Positions 23,361 through 32,824 of a stretch of 64,000 nt of DNA are shown here, piece by piece. A model generated the notes under the pieces. It was not told the origin of the DNA and ran no database searches. It saw nothing but the letters and a program-made list of their open reading frames with translations. A program made the position numbers and the translations under genes. Position 1 is the first letter of the stretch. Each line of letters starts with the position of its first letter. Source of the DNA: an uncultured Candidatus Melainabacteria bacterium (GTDB taxonomy: Bacteria > Cyanobacteriota > Vampirovibrionia > Gastranaerophilales > Gastranaerophilaceae); NCBI GenBank assembly GCA_950096985.1, contig CATNBA010000001.1, positions 1 to 64,000 on the forward strand, written 5' to 3'.

Positions 23361-24332
23361 TTGAAAGCTGTAGTATTTGATGAAGGTTTAAAACTTGTAG
23401 ATGATTATAAAAAACCCGTTCCGCAAAAAGGCGAAGCATTGGTTCGCGTAACTCTTGCAGGAATTTGTAACACCGATTACGAAATCACAAAAGGTTATAT
23501 GGGTTATAAAGGCATATTAGGACATGAGGCAGTCGGTGTAGTCGAAGAAATTAACGACCCTGACCAATCACTTTTGGGCAAACGCGTAGTTTCTGAAATA
23601 AGCTACGGATGTAAAGATCCTGAATGCTCATATTGTTCCGAAAAACTTTATCGCCACTGTCCTGACAGACACACTCTGGGTATTTGGAAAAAAGACGGTT
23701 GTTTTGCAGAATATTTTACAATGCCTTTAGAAGTTCTTTTTGAAGTTCCCGCAAACGTAACTGATGAGCAGGCTGTATTCGTAGAACCTTTGGCGGCAGC
23801 TTGCGAAATCACTGAACAATTACACATCAAACCTTTCCAAAAAGTTATAGTTTTGGGAGACGGTAAATTGGGACTTATTACAGCTTTGACTTTAAATGCT
23901 CAAAACATTGATGTAACATTAGTCGGCAAACACCAAAATAAACTTGATATTGCAAAAGCTCAGGGAGTTGAAACAAAACTTCTTTCTGATTTAAAAGTTG
24001 AAAAAGTTTATGATGTTGTCGTTGAGGCAACCGGGTCAATTTCAGGATTTGAAACAGCACTTGCATTAACAAAACCGCGCGGAGTTCTGGTTTTAAAAAG
24101 TACGGTTGCAGCATCAAAAGAATTTAACCTTGCACCTATTGTAATTGATGAAATTACTGTTTTAGGTTCAAGATGCGGACAGTTTGGCGCAGCCTTAAGA
24201 CTTTTGAAATCAGAAAAAATTGATTTTTCTCCGTTAATTTCAGCACGCTACAAAGCTAATGATGCAATTGAAGCGTTTGAAAAAAACAAAGAAAAAGAAG
24301 TGTTAAAAGTTCTTTTGGAATTTGATAAATAA
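23361..24332 (+). CDS. Zinc-dependent medium-chain alcohol dehydrogenase
   Basis: The TTG at 23361 is preferred because GGAG lies six bases before it, giving 323 residues. It has the catalytic zinc ligands in AGICNTDYE and GHEAVG, and the structural zinc cysteines in CKDPECSYCSEKLYRHC. The nucleotide-binding fold has VIVLGDGKLGLI. It would oxidise or reduce an alcohol or sugar alcohol with NAD(P). Family members include sorbitol, threonine and cyclitol dehydrogenases, and the sequence does not settle which. It stands between a small protein and the LptF/G permease. Confidence 0.9.
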   Translation: MKAVVFDEGLKLVDDYKKPVPQKGEALVRVTLAGICNTDYEITKGYMGYKGILGHEAVGVVEEINDPDQSLLGKRVVSEISYGCKDPECSYCSEKLYRHCPDRHTLGIWKKDGCFAEYFTMPLEVLFEVPANVTDEQAVFVEPLAAACEITEQLHIKPFQKVIVLGDGKLGLITALTLNAQNIDVTLVGKHQNKLDIAKAQGVETKLLSDLKVEKVYDVVVEATGSISGFETALALTKPRGVLVLKSTVAASKEFNLAPIVIDEITVLGSRCGQFGAALRLLKSEKIDFSPLISARYKANDAIEAFEKNKEKEVLKVLLEFDK

Positions 24333-24356
24333 GATTATTTCAGGTAACATTATAGT

Positions 24357-25466
24357 ATGGAACAGCTGAAAAATATTAAATTACTTGATAAATATATCCT
24401 GAAACAGGTTATAGAAATGTTTATAATGGGTGTTGCCGTATTTACGTCAATCATTTTTGCATCTGATACGTTTATCACCCTGATTAAACAAATTTCATTG
24501 TTTGGAATACCATTTAATGTCGCACTAATGATGATTATTCTAAACCTGCCTCAGGTAATTGTTATGACAATTCCTATGGGTGTATTGCTTTCAACCGTTA
24601 TGACTTTGAATAACCTTAGTTTGAAATCGGAAATTACAGTAATGAGAGCCTGTGGTATAGGATTAAACAGAATTGCAAAACCAATTTTTATATTTGCTCT
24701 TGTAATGTCTGTATGCAGTTTTCTTATTAACGAAACTGTTGTACCTGTAATGACAAAACAGTCAAAAGACCTTGCACTATGGTCACTTGGACAAAAAAAT
24801 ATTCCTGAAGGCAAACAAAACTTTGTATTTAAAGAGCTTAACGACAAAGGAAGTATAAAAAGACTTTTTTATGTAGGTTTTTGTGAAGATAAAGTTTTGC
24901 ATAACATAACTGTACTTGATACCGCAAAAGAAGGCACTATTCAGGTTTTGCAGGCTGATGAAGGAAAGACTTCTCCTGAGGGCTGGGAATTTCAAAAGGG
25001 AGCAGTTTATACCGTTGACGACAATGGAAAAGTCCTTAACACAACTCTTTTTGACAGTTCTGTCGTAAAATTCGGATTGGATTTATCTAAAGAATTAAAT
25101 AAAAATGTTGCAAAAGAGATGAATTTCTCAAAACTTATCAGTTACATTCGACATAATGCGCTTGAGAAAAAAGAAAACAATATTTTGCGCATAGAACTTT
25201 ATGACAAATTAGCATTACCATTAACAACAATTGCACTTGTCTTGATTGGTGTACCGCTTGCAATTACACCGCCCAGGGTAAGATACAACAGAGGATTTTT
25301 ATTCAGTATCTTAATCATTTTTGCATATTATTTGATTAGAGCTCTATCAATATCGTTTGGCGAAGCTGGCACTCTGCCCGCATTTTTGGGAGCTTGGATG
25401 CCGAATATTGTGCTTACGATTATAGGCACAATGCTGTATTATAAGAAAGTTTACACAATCGAATGA
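24357..25466 (+). CDS. LptF/LptG-family permease
   Basis: This membrane protein of 369 residues has three hydrophobic segments at the N-terminus and three at the C-terminus, flanking a soluble beta-rich domain (about 130-270). The start LLDKYILKQVIEMFIMG and LNNLSLKSEITVMRACGIG are typical of YjgP/YjgQ permeases. With LptB these extract lipopolysaccharide from the inner membrane. Only one such gene is here, so it may act as a homodimer or pair with a distant partner. It implies a Gram-negative envelope. TATAGT lies directly before the ATG. Confidence 0.9.
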   Translation: MEQLKNIKLLDKYILKQVIEMFIMGVAVFTSIIFASDTFITLIKQISLFGIPFNVALMMIILNLPQVIVMTIPMGVLLSTVMTLNNLSLKSEITVMRACGIGLNRIAKPIFIFALVMSVCSFLINETVVPVMTKQSKDLALWSLGQKNIPEGKQNFVFKELNDKGSIKRLFYVGFCEDKVLHNITVLDTAKEGTIQVLQADEGKTSPEGWEFQKGAVYTVDDNGKVLNTTLFDSSVVKFGLDLSKELNKNVAKEMNFSKLISYIRHNALEKKENNILRIELYDKLALPLTTIALVLIGVPLAITPPRVRYNRGFLFSILIIFAYYLIRALSISFGEAGTLPAFLGAWMPNIVLTIIGTMLYYKKVYTIE

Positions 25467-25519
25467 TAAAATTACTAAAAAGACAAAATTTTTTGTTCAC
25501 ATGTTTTAGGTAAATTGAA

Positions 25520-26086
25520 ATGACACAAAATTTATTTCAAAACAAAAGATTAAACGACTACGACTTGAATATCCTTAACGATAATTCATTTAAAGATCTT
25601 GACGACAAGACCTTAAAAATGGAATGCCTTATTGCAGAAAAAGAAGAAGCGCTTGAAAATTTGAATAATAAGATTAAAGGCGCTGAACTTATCGGCAAAC
25701 TTCTTGATGTAATGGAATTAAAAATTCAGGCAAAACAAATTGAGAACGAGCTTGCACAATTGAGAGCAGAGTATGCAAAAAGAAACATTACCGAAAGACT
25801 TAGTCCGAAAATTTCCCGTCCGAAACGAAAACTTTCGCCGTTAAAGCTTTTTGCGCGTTTTGTCACACGTCATATTTTTGCACGTGTTTCTAAAAAATTC
25901 AAATCAATTGCAGACTTAGGAGATTCTCTCGATACACTCGTAAGCATCAATGACAACGTAGATGAACTTATCGCAATGAAAGTTCCGTACGGTGAAACAA
26001 AAGCGAATTACGAAAAACTTACAAATTATTTATACCGTGCAAACAGAATCCACTCAGACATCAGCAAAAAAATGCAGAAACTGTAA
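25520..26086 (+). CDS. Unrecognised coiled-coil protein
   Basis: This protein has 188 residues. Residues 25-90 are strongly heptad-like and charged (KMECLIAEKEEALENLNNK; AKQIENELAQLRAEYAKR). A basic Pro-containing stretch (RPKRKLSPLKLFARF) and a second helical region follow. There is no signal peptide or membrane helix. I do not recognise a family. It lies between the permease and gatA on the same strand. Confidence 0.65.
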   Translation: MTQNLFQNKRLNDYDLNILNDNSFKDLDDKTLKMECLIAEKEEALENLNNKIKGAELIGKLLDVMELKIQAKQIENELAQLRAEYAKRNITERLSPKISRPKRKLSPLKLFARFVTRHIFARVSKKFKSIADLGDSLDTLVSINDNVDELIAMKVPYGETKANYEKLTNYLYRANRIHSDISKKMQKL

Positions 26087-26146
26087 CTTGCGAAAATCTT
26101 ATTTTTATCGTAGTATCTTTCTATAATGTATAGCTAAGGAGACGAT

Positions 26147-27610
26147 ATGAACGAGCTTTTAAGAAAATCAGCGACAGAGCAAAGCAAAGCTTTAAAAAAT
26201 AAAGAAATTTCAGCTGTAGAATTAACAAATGCAACATTTGAAAGAATAAATGAGATAGACGAAAAATTAGGTGCTTTCAACTCTTTAACAAAAGAGACTG
26301 CACTTGACACAGCTAAAAAAGTTGACGAAAAAATCGCTAAAGGTGAAGAACTTCCGCTTCTTGCAGGTGTTCCTCTCGCTTTGAAAGATAATATGAATTT
26401 AGTCGGATCAAAAACAACCGCATCTTCAAAGATTTTGGAAAACTTTGTGTCGCCTTTCAACGCAACAGTTACTGAAAAACTTTTGAATAACTTAGTTCCA
26501 ATCGTTGGAAAAGCAAACCTTGATGAATTTGCAATGGGTTCTTCAAACGAAAACTCAGCATTTAAAAAAGTTCACAATCCTTGGGATTTAAATAAAGTTC
26601 CAGGCGGTTCATCCGGTGGTTCGGCAGCATCAGTATCAGCTTGCGAGGCAACATTGGCACTCGGTTCTGATACAGGCGGCTCAATCCGTTTACCGGCATC
26701 TTTCTGCGGTATTGTTGGTATGAAACCGACATACGGTCGTGTTTCAAGATACGGTTTAATCGCATTTGCATCATCTTTAGACCAAATCGGTCCGTTTGCA
26801 AGAACTGTTGAAGATGCAGCAAATTTACTTGAAGTTATTTCAGGTCATGACCCAAAAGACAGTACATCATTAGATTTACCTGTTGAAAATTATTCAGCAA
26901 ACCTCAATAACGATATTAAAGGTATGAAAGTCGGTGTTATAAAAGAACTTATGACAGAAGGTTTGTCGGAAGATGTTGCAAAAGCTATGGAAAGAGCGAT
27001 TGAGGATTACAAAAAACTAGGCGCTGAAATCGTTGAAATTTCATTGCCTAATTTAAAACATTCAATCGGTATTTATTACATCCTTGCAACTGCTGAATGT
27101 TCATCAAACTTAGCTCGTTTTGACGGTGTTAAATACGGTTACAGAACAGCTGATGCAAAAACATTGATGGAAATGTATACAAAAACAAGAGCAGAAGGTT
27201 TCGGACCTGAAGTTAAACGCCGTATAATGCTTGGGACTTACGCATTATCATCAGGTTATTATGATGCTTATTACAAAAAAGCACAGCAAATGCGTGCACT
27301 TGTAACTCAAGATTTTGTTGAGGCATTCAAAAAAGTTGATATCTTAATTTCACCAACTTGCCCGAATACAGCGTTCGAACTAGGTGCTAAATCAAGTGAT
27401 CCGCTTGCAATGTATTTAACAGATATAGCAACAATCTCTGCAAACCTTGCAGGTATCCCGGGAATGAGCGTTCCTGCAGGATTTGATAAGGACGGAATGC
27501 CAATCGGCTTACAAATCCTTGCTCCACAATTAAAGGAAAGCAGATTATTTAATGCGGCTCACAAATTTGAAAGAGCAAATGATTATTACTTACAATTAGC
27601 AAACATATAA
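26147..27610 (+). CDS. gatA: Glutamyl-tRNA(Gln)/aspartyl-tRNA(Asn) amidotransferase subunit A
   Basis: This 487-residue protein has the amidase signature GGSSGGSAASVSA with the catalytic Ser-cisSer-Lys set. The Lys is in PLALKDNM, the cis-Ser in SSGGS and the nucleophile in DTGGSIRLPA. It releases ammonia from glutamine for GatB to amidate mischarged tRNA. The gatB and gatC genes are not adjacent. The ribosome site AAGGAG precedes the ATG. It ends in a strong terminator shared with the convergent gene. Confidence 0.96.
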   Translation: MNELLRKSATEQSKALKNKEISAVELTNATFERINEIDEKLGAFNSLTKETALDTAKKVDEKIAKGEELPLLAGVPLALKDNMNLVGSKTTASSKILENFVSPFNATVTEKLLNNLVPIVGKANLDEFAMGSSNENSAFKKVHNPWDLNKVPGGSSGGSAASVSACEATLALGSDTGGSIRLPASFCGIVGMKPTYGRVSRYGLIAFASSLDQIGPFARTVEDAANLLEVISGHDPKDSTSLDLPVENYSANLNNDIKGMKVGVIKELMTEGLSEDVAKAMERAIEDYKKLGAEIVEISLPNLKHSIGIYYILATAECSSNLARFDGVKYGYRTADAKTLMEMYTKTRAEGFGPEVKRRIMLGTYALSSGYYDAYYKKAQQMRALVTQDFVEAFKKVDILISPTCPNTAFELGAKSSDPLAMYLTDIATISANLAGIPGMSVPAGFDKDGMPIGLQILAPQLKESRLFNAAHKFERANDYYLQLANI

Positions 27611-27611
27611 A

Positions 27612-27640
27612 ACAGGCGGGAATTAATTCCCGCCTTTATT
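27612..27640. terminator. Bidirectional intrinsic terminator
   Basis: GGCGGGAATTAATTCCCGCC, a near-perfect palindrome, separates gatA from the convergent 27636-29102 gene. Confidence 0.85.
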
Positions 27641-29102
27641 TATACCATCCGCTGCCTTTTGAAATTATATCGGTAATATGTTTTAAATGTTCCTGCAAGA
27701 GCAAGAGATAATTCTCTAAACCCGATTCTGAAATTTCGTCTTGAGAATGATAATGGAAATCTATATCTTTTCTCTTACTTCTTGATACATCTTTCGCATC
27801 AAATTTTAAGAGTTTATTATCCTGTATGGAAAAACTTCTTTTAACTTTACCCATATAACCTAAAACTACAATTTTAATACTGGGCTTTCCGTCTATTCTA
27901 GGGAAACTAAAGTGGATATCTTCCTGATAAGACCCTACATTTTTATAAATAACAGCATGGTTTTGACCTGAAACAGTTTGAATACCTATTTTATCTTTAG
28001 CAAGATTTTTTCTATCAGCATCTTTCAACACTAAAATTGCCCTGCGAATTATTGCATATCTGTCTTGAAGCTCTTTTAAAATTTTTTGCATAGGTTTTTC
28101 AAGAATTCCAACTTCCTCTGTTGAATATTTTGCTTTTTTAACATTTCTTTGTTCAATACGTTCAAGAATATATTCACTGTATTTTTCAAGCTCAGCTTTA
28201 ACAGCTGTCAAATGATCTTTAATTTGCGGGGAATCCAATTCTTTTTGGCTGTAAACTTCAGGCTTATCACCGATAATGCATTTGCGATTGATTTTCTTAG
28301 CTTTAAGCGTACGCCCGTCAGGTTCAACAATAATATGCGTTATGACATTATTTTTATCGGTAACCCTTATCAACAAATTAGTTTTACTGCTGTGATCAGC
28401 AAGAACATTTACGGCATAATCGTTTCCGTTTATGTTTGTAAATTCCAGCTGTTTTGAACCTCTCACACCTGTTTTTATCGAATGATACCCGTTTTTAATA
28501 TTTGAGCGCGAAACCTGATTTGAAACAGACATAATATCTTTATCAATTTTCCCGAATAGGGTAATAATTTCGTTAACAGTTTCCATATTTTGAGTACTTA
28601 ATCTTGCACGATTGCAAAATGTTTCCAAAAATTTTACGAAATTGTCATTAACAAACATTTTTCTAAGTTTTAATAACGGAAAATCCAATATTTCACAAAT
28701 ATCACCTACATATTTTTCAACTGCTGATTTATCATCAAATCCGACACCACTTACGGAACCGTCAGAAGCTATAAACAAATCTTTTTCAATGTTTTGAGTT
28801 CTTAAATTTTGTTCTGCCATTCTCATAATACGCGGATTTTCAGAAGATAGAACAATTTTTCGCTCTCCCTCAACAAAGCTTACGCTTCTTTCGGCAATAT
28901 CACTCAAACCTGTTTGAGTGCTGATTTCATCAAGAGCTTTCCTAATTCTTGTTTTATTCCCCGAATTTAACAGTGTTTCAATCGGAGATTGAACACTTTT
29001 TATCGCACCTGATATATCAGACAAATGTCGTCTTGTGTTATAAGAAATATCAAATTTAATAGCCATGTTCTGTTTAAAACACGTAAAAGAAAATTTTGCC
29101 AT
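27636..29102 (-). CDS. Unrecognised 488-residue protein
   Basis: This is a long soluble protein with no signal peptide or membrane helix. It is rich in Lys, Ile and Ser, and mixed alpha/beta by composition. The N-terminus reads MAKFSFTCFKQNMAIKFDIS, and an internal ATG at 29066 is an alternative start. Neither start has a ribosome site, and the dnaK terminator lies immediately upstream. The middle contains KLEFTNINGNDYAVNVLADH-like strands; the end is YKLxxGSGWYK-like. I do not recognise a family and cannot assign a role. Confidence 0.65.
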   Translation of the reverse strand: MAKFSFTCFKQNMAIKFDISYNTRRHLSDISGAIKSVQSPIETLLNSGNKTRIRKALDEISTQTGLSDIAERSVSFVEGERKIVLSSENPRIMRMAEQNLRTQNIEKDLFIASDGSVSGVGFDDKSAVEKYVGDICEILDFPLLKLRKMFVNDNFVKFLETFCNRARLSTQNMETVNEIITLFGKIDKDIMSVSNQVSRSNIKNGYHSIKTGVRGSKQLEFTNINGNDYAVNVLADHSSKTNLLIRVTDKNNVITHIIVEPDGRTLKAKKINRKCIIGDKPEVYSQKELDSPQIKDHLTAVKAELEKYSEYILERIEQRNVKKAKYSTEEVGILEKPMQKILKELQDRYAIIRRAILVLKDADRKNLAKDKIGIQTVSGQNHAVIYKNVGSYQEDIHFSFPRIDGKPSIKIVVLGYMGKVKRSFSIQDNKLLKFDAKDVSRSKRKDIDFHYHSQDEISESGLENYLLLLQEHLKHITDIISKGSGWYK

Positions 29103-29106
29103 GAAA

Positions 29107-29132
29107 AATAGCGGGCTTAAAAGCCCGCTATT
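29107..29132 (-). terminator. Intrinsic terminator downstream of dnaK
   Basis: AATAGCGGGCTT pairs with AAGCCCGCTATT, and a T run follows on the minus strand. Confidence 0.85.
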
Positions 29133-29184
29133 AGTGTTAGATTATGTTTTTTTAAATTAATCCTTTAAATTTTACAAAATCTAG

Positions 29185-29205
29185 GTGGCTACGTGCGTAG
29201 CACTA
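29185..29205. repeat. Dispersed hairpin repeat abutting the dnaK stop
   Basis: The coding strand reads TAGTGCTACGCACGTAGCCAC, with TAG being the dnaK stop. GCTACG and CGTAGC form a six-pair stem. The sequence AAATTTTACAAAA lies ten bases from the stem, exactly as at 36848-36884. Related copies lie at 7945-7958 and at both ends of 12000-12125. Confidence 0.6.
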
Positions 29206-31032
29206 CTCTTTAGTGTATTCCGCATCAATTACATCATCATCTTTTTTATCTTCAGTTGAAGCGTTTTCTGTTGATGCTGTTGCTTGTTCTTCTTTTTGAA
29301 CAGCTTCGTAAGCTTTTTGTGAAATACTGAACATTGTTTGCTGTAATTCATCTGATAGTTTTTTCAATTCTTCAGTTGATTTGTTTTCATCTAATGCTTT
29401 TTGCAACGCAGCTTTTTGTTCATCTAATTTTGCTTTATCAGCACCGTCGATTTTACCTTCAAAATCTTTTACAATTCTGTCAGCTGAACCGATTAAACTT
29501 GTTGCATTGTTTTTAATTTCAGCCTCTTCTTTTTTCTTCTTATCTTCTTGAGCATTAACTTCAGCTTCTTTAACCATTTTGTCAATATCAGCATCACTCA
29601 AGTTTGAAGAATTTGTGATAGTAATTTTTTGTTCCTTATTTGTAGCTTTATCTTTAGCTGAAACATTTACAATACCGTTCGCGTCAATATCAAATGTAAC
29701 TTCGATTTGAGGCAAACCTCTCATTGCAGGTGGAATACCATCTAGTCTGAACATACCTAATGATTTGTTATCAGATGCCATAGGTCTTTCGCCTTGAAGA
29801 ACATGAATATCAACGGCTGTCTGGTTGTTTTCTGCTGTTGAGAATACCTGTGATTTAGAAACAGGAATTGTAGTGTTTCTTGGAACAAGAGGTGTCATAA
29901 CGCCGCCTAAAGTTTCGATACCCAATGTCAAAGGAGTTACGTCTAACAATACGATATCTTTAACTTCACCTGCTAAAACACCTGCTTGAACGGCTGCACC
30001 TACTGCAACAACTTCATCAGGGTTAACTGATTGGTTTGGTTCTTTGCCTGTGTATTCTTTAACAAGCTGTTGAACAGCTGGAATACGAGTTGAACCGCCG
30101 ACCAATACAACTTCATCGATATCAGATTTAGAAACGCCTGCATCTTTCAATGCGTTTTCAACAGGAACTTTACATCTGTTTAACAAATCGCGTGAAAGAT
30201 CTTCGAACTTAGCTCTTGTCAAATTTAAATCTAAGTGTTTTGGACCGTTAGCATCAGCTGTAATAAACGGTAAGTTAATGTTTGTTTCCATAACTGATGA
30301 CAATTCGCATTTAGCTTTTTCAGCAGCTTCTTTAACACGCTGCATAGCTTGTTTATCATTTCTAAGGTCAATACCTTCTTGTTTTTGGAATTCTTCACAA
30401 ATCCAATCCATAACTTTCTGGTCAAAGTCATCACCACCTAAGTGAGTGTCGCCTGATGTTGAAAGAACTTCGTGAACACCGTCACCGATTTCGAGGATAG
30501 ATACGTCAAATGTACCGCCGCCTAAGTCGAATACAAGAACTTTTTCAGATTTTTCTTTTTCAAGACCATAAGCCAAAGCAGCAGCAGTAGGTTCGTTTAC
30601 GATACGTAAAACATCCAAACCTGCGATTTTACCTGCGTCTTTAGTTGCCTGTCTTTGAGCATCGTTAAAGTAAGCTGGAACTGTGATTACAGCAGAAGTT
30701 ACTTTTTCACCCAAATATGCACTTGCATCATCAGCCAATTTTCTTAAAATCATTGCTGAAATTTCTTGAGGTGTATAATCTTTGCCGTCAATATTTTTTT
30801 TGTAATCTTCGCCCATATGTCTTTTAATAGACGCGATTGTTTTATCAGGGTTAAGGATTGCTTGACGTTTTGCAAGCTGTCCGACTAACTTTTCGCCTGT
30901 TTTAGAAAAACCAACTATAGAAGGGGTAGTACGAGAGCCTTCTGCGTTAGCGATAACGGTTGGCTTACCGCCTTCCATGACTGCTACAACGGAGTTTGTT
31001 GTACCAAGGTCAATACCAATTGTTTTTGCCAT
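29203..31032 (-). CDS. dnaK: Molecular chaperone DnaK (Hsp70)
   Basis: This 609-residue Hsp70 has the three family signatures ([45 protein letters not shown]). The nucleotide-binding domain occupies about residues 1-380, the substrate-binding domain about 390-500, then a helical lid and an acidic tail ([16 protein letters not shown]). It folds and protects proteins with DnaJ and GrpE, which are not nearby. The ATG at 31032 has GGAG upstream. It is monocistronic with its own terminator. Confidence 0.97.
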   Translation of the reverse strand: MAKTIGIDLGTTNSVVAVMEGGKPTVIANAEGSRTTPSIVGFSKTGEKLVGQLAKRQAILNPDKTIASIKRHMGEDYKKNIDGKDYTPQEISAMILRKLADDASAYLGEKVTSAVITVPAYFNDAQRQATKDAGKIAGLDVLRIVNEPTAAALAYGLEKEKSEKVLVFDLGGGTFDVSILEIGDGVHEVLSTSGDTHLGGDDFDQKVMDWICEEFQKQEGIDLRNDKQAMQRVKEAAEKAKCELSSVMETNINLPFITADANGPKHLDLNLTRAKFEDLSRDLLNRCKVPVENALKDAGVSKSDIDEVVLVGGSTRIPAVQQLVKEYTGKEPNQSVNPDEVVAVGAAVQAGVLAGEVKDIVLLDVTPLTLGIETLGGVMTPLVPRNTTIPVSKSQVFSTAENNQTAVDIHVLQGERPMASDNKSLGMFRLDGIPPAMRGLPQIEVTFDIDANGIVNVSAKDKATNKEQKITITNSSNLSDADIDKMVKEAEVNAQEDKKKKEEAEIKNNATSLIGSADRIVKDFEGKIDGADKAKLDEQKAALQKALDENKSTEELKKLSDELQQTMFSISQKAYEAVQKEEQATASTENASTEDKKDDDVIDAEYTKE

Positions 31033-31125
31033 AATCTATATCTCCTTTACTATATATTACCTTTCGTATATCTATGTTATACCATTGTTTTTTGGTAATC
31101 CCTAAAAAATAAACAAAAAATTAAT

Positions 31126-31154
31126 AATTCGGCGTGCAAATATGCACGCCGAAT
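31126..31154 (-). terminator. Intrinsic terminator of the 31158-31475 gene
   Basis: AATTCGGCGTGCA pairs with TGCACGCCGAATT, and T-rich sequence follows on the minus strand. Confidence 0.8.
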
Positions 31155-31157
31155 TAT

Positions 31158-31475
31158 TTATTCGATAATGTCACCGTCTGGTTCAATTCCGGGTAGACAT
31201 ACACCGAATTGACAATTCGAATTATAATCATTTACAGGGGCAGCAGGAGAAACTGCTTGTTCAGTATTTATTAACGCATCATGGTAAGGTGTAAAATAAT
31301 TTGGTTTAAATGCATCAGTTCTTTGTAAGTCCTGAAGCCTATTGGGTAAATATTTCTGCTGTAAAGGTGTAGAGTCCCAATTAGATGCCGTACAAGCCCC
31401 GCCATCAATAGGGCAAGATGCAAATGCAGGCAAAGTAAATAGCATTAAAGCTGTAAGTATAAAAAATCTTTTCAT
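31158..31475 (-). CDS. Small exported cysteine-containing protein
   Basis: This protein has 105 residues. It has a signal peptide (MKRFFILTALMLFTLPAFA) and then a mature part of about 86 residues with four cysteines (SCPIDGGAC near its start; CQFGVC near its end), probably two disulfides. It is low in hydrophobicity and ends in acidic residues. I do not recognise a family. It is monocistronic, with GGAATTTTAAT before the ATG and a strong terminator. Confidence 0.65.
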   Translation of the reverse strand: MKRFFILTALMLFTLPAFASCPIDGGACTASNWDSTPLQQKYLPNRLQDLQRTDAFKPNYFTPYHDALINTEQAVSPAAPVNDYNSNCQFGVCLPGIEPDGDIIE

Positions 31476-31600
31476 ATTAAAATTCCTTTCAAATTATTCC
31501 ACATGATAAGATTAAACGACAATTTGTAAACTTTCATTACCCAAAAGTAGCAAAAAATTTTTTTACGGTTTTTCATGGAAATAAATATAGGAGTTTTCAT

Positions 31601-32152
31601 ATGAATAATATTAGTTTTCAAGGCAAAACAAATTTACTTTTTGATAGCAAAATTTATGACACACTAACAACAAGACAAGTACGTAAATCCAGCACAAACC
31701 TGAATATTTCACCCGGAAAAGATTATAAAATTCACAGAGCAAGATTTTCTACTCTCAACCCAAATGAAGTAAATGATATTTCTGTATTACTTTTAAACGA
31801 AAAAGGCGGAATGTTTTTCCATTGCGCAGAAAACAAAATTGCTAATATCATAGACCTTATTGAAAAACTAAAAGAAACTGCAAAAGGTAAACTTACTGCC
31901 TGGATAATCGGCGGGCACAGCGGCGAACAAACTACAAGAAAAGTTAATTCTCTAGCAGAAGTTTTGTGTGACAGACCCGATATTGATACATCAATTATTG
32001 CAGGGCAAAAATCCGTTGCTCCAAACATAACTTTATACCCTACTGCAGAAAAACTTGACGTAACAGTGGGATTGAAAAATCCCAAAAATGCAGATATAGA
32101 CTTAGAAAATTACTTTGATATAGTGGAATTAAATAATACATCTATAGCTTAA
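31601..32152 (+). CDS. Unrecognised protein with N-terminal ISFQGK
   Basis: This soluble protein of 183 residues begins MNNISFQGKTNLLFDSK. The body is alpha/beta, with a conserved-looking loop GGHSGEQTTRKVNSLAEVL and a strand-turn SIIAGQKSVAPNITLYPTA. There is no signal peptide. I do not recognise a family. The N-terminal ISFQGK resembles LSFRGD in the protein at 1239-1616. Its last 11 bases overlap the convergent YkgJ-like gene. Confidence 0.65.
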   Translation: MNNISFQGKTNLLFDSKIYDTLTTRQVRKSSTNLNISPGKDYKIHRARFSTLNPNEVNDISVLLLNEKGGMFFHCAENKIANIIDLIEKLKETAKGKLTAWIIGGHSGEQTTRKVNSLAEVLCDRPDIDTSIIAGQKSVAPNITLYPTAEKLDVTVGLKNPKNADIDLENYFDIVELNNTSIA

Positions 32153-32564
32153 ATTTAAAATTTTTTGAAGTCTTTTCTAAAACCTCGCAAAAAGGGACTA
32201 TAGGCTGCATTTTATATCCACAATCCTCAGACAATGCACCACCCATCGAAAATAATTCTTCTTGAGGGTAACGTCGGCATATACCTGGACGATTTTTATG
32301 AATTTTACATTTATGAGTTTCAGGGTCAAGATTTTGACATTCAAAAATTAATCCAATATCATCTTTACCTATAACTTTTAAATATGTGTAAAATCTATGA
32401 AGATATTGAAGTTTTTTAAACTCTACTTCATCCTGAACAACATGCTTATAATGTTTAACGTAAATTTGAGTACAGCATTTGCCGCAAGCTTTACATTTTC
32501 CTGTTCTGTAATACTTTTTATGCAGAATTTTAGATAAAAAGAATTTCCTAAATTTTTCAAACAT
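32142..32564 (-). CDS. YkgJ-family cysteine-cluster protein
   Basis: This 140-residue protein has the CxxCxxCC cluster in CKACGKCCTQIYVK, then CQNLDPETHKCKIHKNRPGICRRYP. This is the pattern of the UPF0153/YkgJ family of putative zinc- or iron-binding proteins. A further cysteine pair lies near the C-terminus. Its role is unknown; members may act in Fe-S or metal handling or in radical chemistry. Its end overlaps the convergent gene by 11 bases. Confidence 0.87.
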   Translation of the reverse strand: MFEKFRKFFLSKILHKKYYRTGKCKACGKCCTQIYVKHYKHVVQDEVEFKKLQYLHRFYTYLKVIGKDDIGLIFECQNLDPETHKCKIHKNRPGICRRYPQEELFSMGGALSEDCGYKMQPIVPFCEVLEKTSKNFKFKL

Positions 32565-32629
32565 AACAATATAATAACATAAAGTTTTGTAAACAATTAA
32601 ATTATAAAAAGCAAAATTATATCTTGAGA

Positions 32630-32726
32630 GTAATTATAAAAAATGTAAAACGAAAACCAATCATAATTACTATAACATAACCAAAATAACCAACCTTGAC
32701 CTTGCCATAAGCGAGGTCTTTTTTTA
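32630..32726 (+). ncRNA. Possible small RNA upstream of the rubrerythrin gene
   Basis: The 260-base gap before the rubrerythrin gene holds a good plus-strand terminator: GACCTTGC pairs with GCGAGGTC, then seven T, at 32698-32725. No gene ends there. Upstream is a perfect inverted repeat AGTAATTAT (32629-32637)/ATAATTACT (32663-32671). A short transcript, or an attenuated leader, is likely. I found no convincing promoter, so the 5' end is a guess. Confidence 0.3.
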
Positions 32727-32768
32727 CAGTTTAAGCTTAAATTATACAAAAATGATAATAATTCCTAC

Positions 32769-32797
32769 TTTACAAAATACTTTTCTTGTTATACAAT
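32769..32797 (+). promoter_or_regulatory. Promoter of the rubrerythrin gene
   Basis: TTTACA (32769-32774), a 17-base spacer and TACAAT (32792-32797). AAAGGTGG is the ribosome site before the ATG at 32825. Confidence 0.6.
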
Positions 32798-32824
32798 AAT
32801 CACGAAAAAGAAAGGTGGTAGAAA

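Noticed and set aside
32640-32720. A 15-residue hydrophobic frame on the minus strand as a third type I toxin
   Set aside because: No ribosome site, no AGGGTAAG leader and no antisense promoter of the kind found at the other two modules.
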